Assembly: GCA_950022295.1 (NCBI GenBank)
Contig: OX465598.1
Location: forward strand, 115,427,001 to 115,491,000
DNA length: 64,000 bases
Direction: 5' to 3'
Source: Bromus sterilis
Taxonomy: Eukaryota > Streptophyta > Magnoliopsida > Poales > Poaceae
Both the position numbers and the translations under genes were made by a program. This document shows, one piece after another, positions 20,210 through 32,904 of the stretch (positions are counted from its first letter, which is position 1; every line of letters starts with the position of its first letter). The notes beneath the pieces were generated by a model. It did not search any database, was not told where the DNA came from, and saw only the letters and a list, made by a program, of their open reading frames with translations.

Positions 20210-20329
20210 AACAGAACACACGATTTCGCCTGCATACAGCCCGATGGTGGCTCATGAGTGCAAGCATATCAAATGCACCGTCGAACGTATGCAGGAGAAT
20301 CTGAATGGTTTGTATTCGACCGATGAACT
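20210..20329. repeat. Hairpin repeat, copy 2
   Basis: A tandem copy of 20,060-20,179 with the hairpin at 20,229-20,295. The loop is identical in both copies while each stem arm has changes (C>T on the left, G>A on the right). It ends about 30 bp before the TATA box of the AP2-like ORF. Confidence 0.7.
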
Positions 20330-20358
20330 GAGTGTCGAACATGTCCTATAGGTGGGCT

Positions 20359-20367
20359 ATATATATA
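20359..20367 (+). promoter_or_regulatory. TATA box of AP2-like ORF
   Basis: TATATATAT within 'gggctatatatataggc', about 300 bp before the ATG at 20,662. The start would be near 20,390. Confidence 0.5.
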
Positions 20368-20400
20368 GGCAACAACGAGCCTGATCCAACGGCTCACAAG

Positions 20401-20562
20401 CCTGATCCAACGACTCACAAGCGCTTGAAAGAAACACACAATCCGTGTGCTTCTTCCTGATTGGTTGGATCCAACGGCTTAGAAGCCCGATCCAACGACT
20501 CACAAGCGCTTGAAAGAAACACGCGATCCGTGTGCTTCTTCCTGATTGGTTGGATTCAGAAT
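20401..20562. repeat. Tandem 85-bp repeat in the leader
   Basis: Two copies, 20,401-20,485 and 20,486-20,562, share GATCCAACGACTCACAAGCG and 'ccgtgtgcttcttcctgatt'. A third, partial GATCCAACGGCTCACAAG starts at 20,385. Each contains CACAC/GTGTG arms around 'aatcc' or 'gatcc'. Confidence 0.8.
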
Positions 20563-20661
20563 CGTGTACGCTTAAAAGCGCGTGGAAGAGGACTCTACGC
20601 AATGCCGGTCGCCACTAGTTCTTTTCTCGTGCACTCTTTCCCCTTCCGCGCCATCGCCACC

Positions 20662-20994
20662 ATGCCGCCCCGCCGCCGCCCGCCAAGCTTCCACGGCATC
20701 CGCGAGCGCTCGGACGGCACATTCATGGCGGTGATCACTTGCGCCAACAACGAGTGTTTGTGTCTCAGCGGGTTCTGGCATGAATATTTAGCCGCCCGCG
20801 CGTACGACGTTGCGGCGTGGAGGTTCGCCCGGCCGCGCGCGGAGATGAATAACCTCCACTGTCGCAGCTTGGAAGAGGCGGAGGACATGGAAGATCCGCC
20901 GCTCCTCCTCACTGAAGAGGACCACCGCCTCCATCGTCGACGAGCGGTGCTCGGCCTCGCCTCGGAGAAGGACCAGCGTGCCGTGCAGGATTAA
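20662..20994 (+). CDS. Short AP2/ERF-like protein
   Basis: This is an ORF of 110 codons starting MPPRRRPP. GCCACCATG at 20,662 is a strong context, but an in-frame ATG at 20,602 would add 20 residues. Residues 11-65 follow the AP2/ERF pattern: 'FHGIRERSDGTF' in place of YRGVRxR, then 'AARAYDVAAWRF' and 'PRAEMN'. The WLG motif that contacts DNA is degraded (LSGFW), so DNA binding is doubtful. The tail 'LLLTEEDHRLHRRRAVLGLA' recalls a large group of short AP2-like proteins dispersed in Triticeae genomes (from memory). TATA at 20,359. The satellite begins 20 bp after the stop. It could be a transposon-carried copy or a recent pseudogene. Confidence 0.55.
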   Translation: MPPRRRPPSFHGIRERSDGTFMAVITCANNECLCLSGFWHEYLAARAYDVAAWRFARPRAEMNNLHCRSLEEAEDMEDPPLLLTEEDHRLHRRRAVLGLASEKDQRAVQD

Positions 20995-21012
20995 TACGCG
21001 AGCCATCCCCGT

Positions 21013-24000
21013 GCATTCATCATTCAAAGCCACATACTAAAATTTCAACCCTTTCTGACTTCATTTGCTATTTTTCATGCATTTAATGATTTATTTTGGG
21101 CTAAATGACCCTGAAATTAGAAAGCACTACAACTAAAGTCATAAAAGATTAAAACTTAGCATGGTATGATCATTTGACCTACATAACATGTGTGCAAAAT
21201 TTAAGAGGGTTACGGCAAAACTTGGATGCACTTCGTGTACAAACTGGACCATCTCTTTCGAAGTACGAGGGTTTCACACGAAAACTCATCTGTTACAAAG
21301 GCATTTCATTTTTCTAAACTTATTTGAACTCAAGACTTTTTGTGCATTCAATATGCATCATTCAAAGCCACATACTAAAATTTCTACCCTTTCTGACTTC
21401 AGTTGCTATTTTTGATGCATTTAATGATTTATTTTGGGCTAAATGACCCTGAAATTGGAAAGCACTACAACTAAACTCAGAAAAGGTTGAAACTTGGCAT
21501 GGTGTCATCATTTGACCCACATAACATGTGTGCAAAAGTTGATAGGGTTACGGCAAAAGCTGGATGAACTTCGTGTTCAAACTGGACCATCTCTTTCGAA
21601 GTACGAGGGTTTCAGACGAAAACTCATCTGTTACAAAGGAATTTAATTTTTCTAAACTTATTTGAACTCAAGACTTTTTGTGCATTCAATATGCATCATT
21701 CAAAGCCACATACTAAAATTTCTACCCTTTCTGACTTCATTTTCTATTTTTCACGCATTTAATGATTTATTATGGGCTCAAATAACCCTGAAATTGGAAA
21801 GCACTACAACTAAATTCAGAAAAGGTTGAAACTTGGCATTGTATCATCATTTGACCCACATAACATGTTTCCAAAAGTTGAGAGGGTTACGGAAAAAGCT
21901 GGATGCACTTCGTGTACAAACTGGACCATCTCTTTCGAAGTACGAGGGTTTCAGACGAAAACTCATCTGTTACAAAGGCATTTCATTTTTATAAACTTAT
22001 TTTAACTGAACACTTTTTGTGCATTCAATATGCATCATTCAAAGCCACATACTAAAATTTCAACCCTTTCTGACTTCATTTGCTATTTTTGATGCATTTA
22101 ATGATTTATTTTGGGCTCAAATGACCCTGAAATTGGAAAGCACTACAACTAAACTCAGAAAAGGTTGAAACTTGGCATGGTATCATCATTTGACCCACAT
22201 AACATGTGTGCAAAATTTGAGAGGGGTACGGTAAAAGCTGGATGCACTTCGTGTACAAACTGGACCATCTCTTTCGAAGTACGAGGGTTTCAGACGAAAA
22301 CTCATCTGTTACAAAGGCATTTCTATTTTCTAAACTTATTTGAACTCAAGATATTTTGTGCATTCAATATGCATCATTCAAAGCCACATACTAAAATTTC
22401 AACCCTTTCTGACTTCATTTGCTATTTTTCACACATTTAATGATTTATTTTGGGCTCAAATGACCCTGAAATTTGAAAGCACTACAACTAAACTCAGAAA
22501 ATGTTGAAACTTGGAATTGTATCATCATATGACCCACATAACATGTGTGCAAAAGTTGAGAGGGTTACGGCAAAATCTGGATGCACTTCGTGTACAAAGT
22601 GGACCATCTCTTTCGAAGTATGAGGGTTTCAGACGAAAACTCATCTGTTACAAAGGCATTTCATTTTTCTAAACTTATTTGAACTCAAGACTTTTTGTGC
22701 ATTCAATATGCATCATTGAAAGCCACATACTAAAATTTCAACCCTTTCTGACTTCATTTGCAAATTTTTCATGCATTTAATGATTTATTTTGGGCTGAAA
22801 TGATCTTGAAATTGGAAAGCACTACAACTAAACTCAGAAAAGGTTGAAACTTGGCATGGTATGATCATTTGACCCACATAACATGTGTGCAAAAGTTTAG
22901 AGGGTTACGGCAAAAGTTGGATGCACTTCGTGTACAAATTGGACCATCTCTTTCGAAGTACGAGGATTTCAGACGAAAACTCATCTGTTACAAAGGCATT
23001 TCATTTTTCTAAACTTATTTGAACTCAAGACTTTTTGTGCATTGAATATGCATCATTCAAAGCCACATACTAAAATTTCAACCCTTTCTGAATTCGTTTG
23101 CTATTTTTCATGCATTTAATGATCTATTTTGGGCTCAAGTGACCCTGAAATTGGAAAGCACTACAACTAAACTCAGAAAATGTTGAAACTTGGAATTGTA
23201 TCATCATTTGACCCACATAACATGTGTGCAAAAGTTTAGAGGGTTAAGGAAAAAGTTGGATGCACTTCGTGTACAAACTGGACCATCTCTTTCGAAGTAG
23301 GAGGATTTCAGACGAAAACTCATCTGTTACAAAGGCATTTCATTTTTCTAAACTTATTTGAACTCAAGATTTTTTGTGCATTCAATATGCATCATTCAAA
23401 GCCACATACTAAAATTTCAATCCTTTCTGACTTCATTTGCTATTTTCAAGAATTTAATGATTTATTTTGGGCTAAATGACCCTGAAATTGGAAAACACTA
23501 CAACTAAACTCAAAAAAGGTTGAAACTTGGCATGGTATCCTCATTTGACCCACATAACATGTGTGCAAAAGTTGAGAGGGTTACAGAAAAATCTGGATGA
23601 ACTTCGTGTACAAACTAGGCCATCTCTTTTGAATTACGAGGGTTTCAGACGAAAACTCATCTGTTACAAAGGCATTTCATTTTTCTAAACTTTTTTGAAC
23701 TCAAGACTTTTTGTGAATTCAATATGCATCATTCAAAGCCACATACTAAAATTTCAACCCTTTCTGACTTCGTTTGCTATTTTTCATGCATTTAATGATT
23801 TATTTTGGGCTCAAGTGACCCTGAAATTGGAAAGCACTACAACTAAACTCAGAAAAGGTTGAAACTTGGCATGGTATCATCATTTGACCCACATAACATG
23901 TGTGCAAAAGTTGAGAGGGTTACGGCAAAATCTGGATGCACTTCGTGTACAAATTGGACCATCTCTTTCGAAGTACGAGGGTTTCAGACGAAAACTCATC

Positions 24001-24188
24001 TCTTACAAAGGCATTTCATTTCTCTAAACTTATTTGAACTCAAGACTTTTTGTGCATTCAATATGCTTCATTCAAAGCCACATAGTAAAATTTCAACAAT
24101 TTCTGACTTCATTTGCAAATTTTTCATGCAGTTAATGATTTATTTTGGGCTCAAATTAATGACCCTGAAATTGCAAAGCACTACAACT
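21013..24188 (+). repeat. Satellite array, left block
   Basis: About nine head-to-tail monomers of roughly 339 bp in one orientation, each with the motifs TTGAAACTTGGCATGGTATC, CATCTCTTTCGAAGTACGAG and AAAGCCACATACTAAAATTT. Neighbouring monomers differ by scattered substitutions with no regular pattern. The array starts mid-monomer right after the AP2-like ORF and stops at the gypsy insertion. Many monomers keep a 91-codon open frame, but a second overlapping frame is also open. Confidence 0.97.
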
Positions 24189-27100
24189 TGTCGGGACCCG
24201 GGGTTAGCGTATGTAATTCCGGTCGCAATATAATCACATGGAGAGCCGAGAGCCGTACCCACTTGTCTAAGCAGACAAGGCCAAGCACAGATCACTCTCG
24301 GTAAGCATCGAACATGAGGGGCATCCCATCCAGGCCGGATGATCAACTGAGATGGGTCCTCATCGTCCGCTCACAAGTCTAAATGCTTATGGGTGGTGAA
24401 TCCCATACTCATAGACAAGGCGCCTCAACCATGTTATCGATTGAATCATAACCCTTACATAGACTTACTCCAGCCCGATCACTTAGTCGGGATCTCGGGC
24501 GAGCTCAATCATACAACAAAGTGTGCCACGTGACGGAGTCACGAGCAATCGCATCGCGATGCCCCAAGCTGCGCACATCTAAGGGCCACTTGGTGTATAA
24601 AAGACCGCCGGCAAGAACACAGCTAAGCTATCGAACCCCACACTAGGACATGCATGTTATAATCATACACGCAGCATACATGTCCAGTGTAAACAGCAGG
24701 AAATCACAGGTTTAACAAATGGCTTAAGAAGCCTGAAAGAAAATACAACGACCCTCCAGAGGGCACAGGCTGCTGCCTGGAACTATACGACATTGGTCCA
24801 CGTCGAGCTCGAGGTAGAGGCCACCATCAGGGTCAGTGGTCTCGCCTCTAAAACATAGAATAAGCAAACGTGAGTACAAAGTCGTACTCAGCAAGAATTA
24901 CATAGGAACTATACTACTCATGCACATGTATAGGGGCAAAGGGAGGTGGGGTTTCACTTGCAGAAGTGCCAGCTTTGACTTGGCTAATCCTGAACTACGA
25001 GTACCAGAGAGAGGTAAGAACGTACACGAGTCCAGTAACAGTCTCCAACCAATACTCCACTATGGTGCCTTCCTCGACTTCCCCACGAGGAAGCACGCCA
25101 TAGCACTCACACTTATCTTGGTGTGTTTTATAAGTATCCGGTTCAAGTTATCTATGATCAAGTAAAGGTCTCCAAGTAGTCCATAACCGCGGACACGGCT
25201 ATTCGAATAGTTCATTAACCCTGCAGGGGTGTACTGCTACACACACGCCTCATCAGTTACCGCCTGGGGATGGACCCTTCAAGTGAGTACCGGCGAGGAT
25301 GCTGCCACGACACTTCACTCACGACACCATCTCTAGTCCTAGGGAGTCGCCTATTTGAGTTGGGACCACAATCAGAATCCGGCCGATTGTTCCGATGCGG
25401 ACTCAAACGTTGTGTGACCGCCATCAAGCTCAACTCAATCATGATCACTTGATTCAACGTGCCCACAACCTACGCCAACCACTTACCTTGGTTCCACCTG
25501 CTTGAGATCATTAAAGGGAGAACTACTTGCGACTCCTGGACTGGTCCGGGGTGAGGTACTAGGCCGAGAGGGGTCAGTGAGCCCAATGTGTGGTCGTACT
25601 CTTAGTCTTGGAAAACAACACAAGAACTCGGGCCTAAAGCAGTGTTCAACGAGACAACCCACTGTGGAATCCTACACAGCCTCTCATCGTTCACCTTTGT
25701 TTAGGGTAGATTCACCAACACGTTACCACCATCATTCACATGATCACTACCATCCCGACTCACATCAAAGTAGCCTCAGGTAACAACTCTAAGCATGCAA
25801 TAAGTTGTAACAGTTGCAGGGGCCACATGATATCAACCAACTCCTACATCTGCTAGGATTGTGGTTTGCTTACTACTGTGACAAAATGATAGGTCATGCA
25901 AAGGAATATGTAAAACTAGCGGTAGAACGTATCATGGTGACATCCTAAACATGCATTTGCGAGAATGAGAGGGAACTGGGATTTTATAGACATGATCAAA
26001 GAGGGGGCTTCTTGCCTTGCTGACGATCACGATGTAACACTCTTCTAATGTGAGGTTGAACTCGTCTCCGAGATCAACTCTACCGAGAAGATGCAATTTC
26101 CGAAGCACTGGAAGTAAAGCACAATCAAGATAATACAATGCACATTCAATATGCAAAACAAAGTATGGCAAGGTGCTGATGTGACCTATGTCTGAATTGC
26201 CACATGTTAATTGAAGTTGATTTTAAAAGTGAATTCAAATTCAAACTCCAAATGTTATTCAAATTTGGTCAACTTGCATTTTCTAATGTTTGTTCATTGG
26301 AAACCAATTGATCATATGTGTGAAATGCTTCTGAAGTACAACTGATGTGTGGTGCATTTCAAAGTTTGAAGTTGGAATAGCAATTGAATTCATTTTGAAT
26401 TAAATCCAATTAAATCACATAGCAAAAGCTACTGATCCCTTTTTAAGATCAACTCCAACATAGCTGAAAGTTGGAAATTTCGATAGAGGATTTTCTCCTG
26501 ATCATTTTTCATATATTACACTTTGAATTTGGAGTTATAGTTTAAAAGTTATTCAATTTCAAAGTTTTGCTTATTTTCTGGAATTTCTGTATTAAAATAA
26601 ATTGATTTAGGATTTACTGTGTCATCACTAGGTCATGCTGACGCCAGGGGTTTGACCAGTCAGCTGATAGGGCGGGGCCCATCTGTCATTGTCTCTAGGG
26701 TTAAATCCCTTTTAGTTAACTTAACAGGGGATTATTAGGGCGCTGGGTCCCACCAGTCAGTGAGAGAGAGAGGGATTAGCGGGGGCATTAGGCCTAACAG
26801 GCCGGCGGCTAAACGCCGGTGGCTTGGGCCACGGCGGCGCTCGCCGGAGTGGCGATTCCGGCCACGGGGGAGGGAGATGGAGGCACGGGAGCAAAGCTCG
26901 CGCTCATGCGCATCTCCTGGAGCATGCCGGGGACCTCGAGGAGGCCCTGAGCCACGGCTACGACGACGGGAAGCGGTGGCCGGAACCACTGGTCATGGCG
27001 GACTGGCACAGAGAGCACGGGGAGGGAAGTTAGGAGGGGGAAAATGAGCGGGGAGCTCACGAGCAAGGCGACGACGAGCTCGGGGAGGCCGGAGAGGAGC

Positions 27101-28001
27101 TGTCCATGGCGAATTCGTCGAAGGCGTCCACGGTGGCCGGCGGCGAACTCTTGAAGATGGTGTATCCTCCGTGGGCTCTTGCTCCAAATTGGTGGCGCCG
27201 CTCGAAGAAGTCGACCCCGGCGGACCGAATGGACAAGGTGGCGCGACGGGGGAGGCACAGCGTCCACGGTGGCGCACGGCGGCCGCTCCGGCTGGGGCTC
27301 GGGTCGCGGGGAAATGGCGACGAGGAGGAAGGGGAAGGACCAGGGAGAGGGGGGGAAATGGCCTGGTGCCTTCCAGGCGTCTCCAACGCGAAGGAGAAGA
27401 GGAGGGGAGGGCCTGCGTGGCCGGGAGCAGGAGGTGGCGAGGCGGCCGGCGCATGCTCGCCACCGAGCAGCATCGGGGCCAGGGGAGGAAGACGACAGGG
27501 GCAGGAGGTGGGCCGGGCCAGGTGGGCTGACGCCCTGTGCGAAAGGTAAGTCCTTTTCCTCTGTTTTTCTTATTTTTCTTTTCTGTTATTTGTTTTGCCC
27601 TTTAAAATAAATAGCTAGGGCATTTATAAAAATCCCCAATCATTTTTACAAAACCTAGGTGACTATATAGAAGTCAACCCCAAGTTTTGGGAATTTTTGA
27701 AATTCAAATTATTTGAATTTCAATTCAAATAGACAAATGATTTAATTTCCAAGCCACTATTTGGATTATGGAAAAATCCATGAGCATGGGATTAATCCCA
27801 AATCACTTTTAGAATGATCCCACTCATTTTTAGGATTTTTCTATACATCCAAAAGAATTTAGGAAAAAGATTTATTTCTGGCCTTTTTATTTAAATCATT
27901 TAGGGCTTTTCTTTTCCCCAATTCCTTTTCTTTTGCAATTTTTTTCAAGATGCAAAAATGCAAGCTAGGTTAAACACAAACCTAAATTTGGGGTTCTGAC
28001 A
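24189..28001 (-). mobile_element. 3' LTR of second gypsy element (3.8 kb)
   Basis: It runs from TGTCGGGACCC to GGTTCTGACA. Compared with the 5' LTR it lacks about 138 bp near 24,706. The first gypsy element has that segment (around 10,060-10,170), so this is a deletion here. The GC-rich part at 26,740-27,550 ends on the plus strand in AAAGGTAAGT. Confidence 0.93.
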
Positions 28002-31000
28002 ACTCGCCCCCACTCAAAAGAATCTCGTGCCGAGATTCAGAAGTTGTCGGGAGGAAGGTGGGGTACTCAGCTCGTAGACGATCCTCTCGTTCCCAGATGG
28101 CTTCTTTCTCTGAATGATGCGACCACTGCACTTTGAAGAATCTTATCTTCTGACGTCTGGTGCTACGCTCGGCTTCATCAAGAATACGAACAGGGTACTC
28201 TTGATATGAAAGGTTATCTTGGAGATCAAGCGTTTCGTGGTCTACTTCGCGGATGGGGTCCTTGAAGCAACGCCTGAGTTGAGAGACGTGGAAGACATCA
28301 TGAACCTGGGAGAGGTGAGGGGGTAGTTCCAATTGGTAGGCAACTTCTTCACGTTTAGCGAGAATGCGAAAGGGACCGATATAACGTGGGGCCAACTTGC
28401 CTTTGATACCGAAGCGATGGGTACCCTTCAGAGGAGTAACCCGAAGGTAAGCCTTCTCATCCAGATTATAGCTTTCTTCCCTATGATGACGATCATAATA
28501 GCTTTTCTGACGAGACTGGGCTGTTTTCAACTTCTCACGAACAATGCGAACCTGCTCTTCTGCATCCTGAATCATATCCGGTCCAAAGAATTGTCTTTCA
28601 CCGGTTTCTGACCAGTTTAGGGGTGTTCGACATTTCCGTCCATAGAGAAATTCAAAAGGAGCCATGCCCAAAGTAGATTGGAAACTATTGTTATACGCAA
28701 ATTCGGCAAAAGGAAGAGAATTCTCCCATTTCTTTCCGAAAGAGATAACACAAGCTCTGAGCATGTCTTCGAGAATTTGATTGACCCTTTCTACTTGACC
28801 ACTGGACTGCGGGTGATAAGCGGTGCTAAAGGAGAGGTGGGTTCCCATAGCATTCTGGAAACTTTCCCAAAATCGAGAAGTGAAAAGACTACCACGGTCT
28901 GAATTGATTTCCAAAGGAACACCGTGAAGTGACACGATTCGGGAGACATACAAGTCCGCTAACTGGCTAGCAGTTATAGACTCTCGAACTGGAAGGAAGT
29001 GAGCAACTTTTGAAAGTCGATCAATGACAACGAAGATGGCATCATTTCCTTTCTGGGTTTTTGGAAAGCCAGTTATGAAGTCCATACTGACTTTATCCCA
29101 TTTCCACTCGGGGATAGGCAAAGGTCTAAGAGTACCAGCAGGTCTTTGATGTTCTGCCTTAATGCGACGACAAACATCACATTCAACAATGAACTGAGCA
29201 ATTTCTCTCTTCATCCTAGTCCACCAAAATCTCTGGCGTAGATCTCGGTACATTTTTGTGCTACCGGGATGAATCGAGAGGGGTGTGTCATGGGCTTCTT
29301 TGAGGATGAGTTGCCTTAGTTCCCTATTCTTAGGTACTACCAAACGATTTTCAAAGAATACCGTTCCTTTGATATCTGTGGAGAAACATTTAGCAACTCC
29401 GCTAGCAATGTTCTCCTTGATCCGGCGAACACCTCGTGCACGCCTTTGGGCAACTATGATTTGATCCTCAAGGGTTGGTTTCGCCACCAACTTGAAAAGA
29501 GATCCACGAGGAACAATCTCGAGATTAAGCTTTCGAAATTCCTCATGAAGAAGTTGTTGATACTGTTGTAACATGAGGTTGTTACAATACGACTTACGAC
29601 TTAGTGCATCAGCCATGACATTGGCTTTGCCTGGGGTGTAAGAAATTCCTAAGTCATAATCTTTTATCAACTCAATCCAGCGTCTTTGCCTGAGATTAAG
29701 ATCTGGCTGGGTGAATATATATTTGAGGCTTTGGTCGTCGGAATAGATCTCACAACGATTACCAAGGAGGTAATGTCGCCAAGTTGTTAGGGCATGAACT
29801 ACGGCAGCGAGTTCAAGATCATGGGTAGGATAGTTCTCTTCATGTGGCCGCAACTAGCGTGAAGCATAAGCTACCACATGTCGATCTTGCAGAAGTATGC
29901 ATCCTAACCCTTGCCGTGAAGCATCACAATAGATCTCGAATTCCTTTTTTGTGTCTGGAGGCGCAAGTACGGGTGCAGAAGTCAATCTTCTTTTTAGCTC
30001 TTGAAAGCTTTCCTCGCACTTGGGAGTCCATTCGAATTTCTTCTCTTTCTTGAGGAGTTCAGTCAGAGGCTTTGCAACTTTAGAAAAGTTCTCGACGAAG
30101 CGGCGACAATAGCTTGCTAAGCCAAGAAAACTCCTAACTTGCTTAACCGATTCAGGTGGAGTCCAGTCAAGGACGACCTGAACTCTCTCGGGATTGACAG
30201 CAATGCCTTTTGCAGAAATCACGTGGCCTAAGTAGGTCACTTCTGGTAGCCAGAATTCACACTTGGAGAATTTAGCATACAGGAGATGCTCTCTAAGTTT
30301 CATCAATACCAGCCTAAGATGTTCTGCGTGATCTTCTTCGTTCTTCGAGTAGATGAGAATGTCATCAAGATAAACTACAACAAATTTATCTAAGTACTCC
30401 TTGAAGATCGAATTCATCAAGCGCGAGAATGTGGCGGGGGCATTGGTTAAACCGAAGGACATGACGGTGTACTCGTAAAGACCATAACGAGTAGTAAAAG
30501 CCGTTTTGGGAATGTCCTCGTTTCTGATTTTGATTTGATGATAGCCTAATCTCAAATCCATCTTGGAGAAGACAGAGGATCCTGCAATTTGATCATAAAG
30601 ATCATTGATCCTGGGCAGTGGGTACTTGTTCTTTATCGTCGCTAGATTTAGCGGGCGATAGTCTACGCACATCCTTTCTGTTCCATCTTTCTTCGTTACG
30701 AACAGAATGGGGCAACCCCATGGCGATGAGCTAGGGCGGATGAAGCCTTTTGCCAACGAAGCTTCAAGTTGGATTTTGAGCTCAGCTAACTCACGTGGGG
30801 CCATTCTATATGGGCGTCTGGATATTGGGGTGGTTCCTGGGATAAGATCTACAACAAACTCTACAGATCTGTCAGGTGGTATCCCTGGCAGCTCTTCTGG
30901 AAATACATCCGGGAAGTCACGAACCACCGGAATATCTTCAAGGTCTAGAAGAGGAAGCACATTCAAAGAATGCACCTGGTTCTTAGAGCTTGGTGAGGTG

Positions 31001-32457
31001 TACTTGATTGTCTGGCCTGGTTGATGGGTTAGTTTCACTGACTTGGCTTTACAATCAAGGACAGCATTCTGTCTTGATAACCAATCCATACCTAAGATCA
31101 CATCAATGTCTGAAGACTTGAGGGCTATAAGTGAGGCAAGGAATACTAAACCCTCAATTGTAATTTCATTCTCATGACTCACCATGGTGGTGTGCCCTCT
31201 GGATCCAGGGGCTTGCACAACTAAGGGGGTGGATAACATCGAAAAAGAGATGTCATGTGACAGTGCAAAGTCCTGGGATATGAATGAGTGAGATGCTCCT
31301 GGGTCAAAAAGAACCGAAGCTGGGGTGGAATTGACAGGAAGGGTTCCAAGTACAACATCGGTTGACTTGTGGGAATCTAGAATGGATACATGATTCACAT
31401 AACCATGTTCATAAACATGAGGCTTGACATTGGAAGTCTTGGGTAGTGGCTTGCCACGACGAAAGGCTTGCTTTGGTTTAGGTGTGGTGGCTACCTGATT
31501 TTGAGGACACTCTCGAACATTGTGGCCTGATTGTCCACATTGGAAACAAACACCACGTGGAATGAAAGGAACTTGAGCACTTGATTGTACAACAAAATTC
31601 CAAGGAGGAAGTTTGGGTTGAGGTGGACGATATATGGTGGTGGGTGGTCTAGAAGCACTCACAGCATGACTGACGTCATTGAAGGGAATCCATACACATC
31701 GTTTTCGAGAAACTGGGCCAGAAGATTGTGCAAACTCACGATCACGCTTACGAGACTCTTCATACAACTCATTTCCATACTCGGCCTTGAAGGATTTGTC
31801 GACCAAGTCCCTGAAGTTGATGAACTCGTGAAGATTCAGGTCATGACGTAGAACGGGGCTAAGTCCCTTGCGGAACCTTGCTTGTTTCTTGGCATTGGTG
31901 GATACTTCTTCTTGGGCATAACGTGCTAGACGAGTGAATTCGGTCCTATACTCATGAACAGTCATCTTTCTTTGGGTCAGATTGCAAAATTGTTCTCTCT
32001 TGCGTTCCATCAGCTGATCCGGAATATGATATCCTCGGAAGTCATCACAAAACTCTTGCCAAGTCACCACGTGACCAACGGGCTGCATTGCTACAAAATT
32101 CTCCCACCACTGAAGAGCAGCACCTTCCAGAAAGTATGCCGCGAATAGCACACGATCACTTGGAGCAACATGGGCTGTCTCAAGCTTACGCTCAAGGGAA
32201 CGAAGCCAATCATCGGCATCAAGGGGCTCGGAAGGACATCGGAATACTGGCGGGTTGAGGAGAATGAAGTCCTGGATGGTGACAACACTATGATGCTGAC
32301 GAGAAGTGTTCTGCTCAATACGCTCAAGAAGACGTGTCTGATCACGACGATTCTTCTTAGCCTCCATCATGATTTCTGCCGTTGAGGTTGGTGGTGGAGG
32401 TTCTTCACCGTCTATGTAACCAGAACTGGGATCAACACCTTGATTTGCACCTGACAT
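27982..32457 (-). pseudogene. Gypsy gag-pol with one in-frame stop
   Basis: One long frame starts MSGANQGVDPSS at 32,457. Residues 85-240 are gag, 304-317 the CCHC knuckle (CFQCGQSGHNVREC), about 384-460 protease (DPGASHSF, then ILGMDW), and 545-735 RT with YLDD at 696-699. RNase H starts near 840. A TAG at 29,854-29,856 interrupts RNase H. The same frame then continues 623 codons with RNase H 'YSDDQSLKY', integrase (H188, H195, C225, C228; D258, D319, E355) and a chromodomain at about 551-600, which in this clade targets integration to marked chromatin. It stops 20 bp inside the 3' LTR. No other break was seen. The domain order fits a Tekay-like chromovirus. Upstream lies the leader with the primer site at 32,889. 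Confidence 0.93.
28002..28020 (-). other. Polypurine tract of second gypsy element
   Basis: On the minus strand CTTTTGAGTGGGGGCGAGT, immediately before the 3' LTR. The same tract is found in the first element. Confidence 0.8.
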
Positions 32458-32888
32458 TCTGTGTGATAAGAATCAACAATCAGAATAGGATTTAGGACAC
32501 AATTCTATGCTAATATAGAAGACTATAATGCAATAGCATCAAAGCCACAAACGGACAGCATAACGGCTGTACCGGGATGGAAAATGAGACAACCTACAGG
32601 ATAACGGACATCACTTCCACAGAAACACTATGGAATGATGGCTCAGAAAAGACCACAACACTCCTACAGCTACAAAGAAGCAATCAACGAGATGTCCTAG
32701 TAAAGACATAGATGAGCCTAGTCCTATCTTCCCGTAGAATAAGATGAGGATGACTCAGAACTCAGATCGATGAGGATAAGGAAAAAAAAGAAGTCTTACG
32801 TTGTTCCCTTATACCCAAAGTAACTATATAACTATAGAATGCTAGACTCGACATCGGCCAATGGTTTGATAATCCTACAGGCAGTCCT
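32458..32888 (-). other. Leader of second gypsy element
   Basis: 430 bp between the primer site and the gag ATG, AT-rich, with no open frame of note. It would be untranslated leader and packaging region. Confidence 0.7.
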
Positions 32889-32900
32889 GCTCTGATACCA
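32889..32900 (-). other. Primer binding site (tRNA-iMet type)
   Basis: TGGTATCAGAGC on the minus strand, separated by 4 bp (GACT) from the LTR end. It confirms that 32,905 is the LTR boundary. Confidence 0.9.
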
Positions 32901-32904
32901 AGTC

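Noticed and set aside
21013..24188. CRISPR-like spaced repeats
   Set aside because: Head-to-tail 339-bp monomers without short repeats and unique spacers; a plant satellite, not a CRISPR array.
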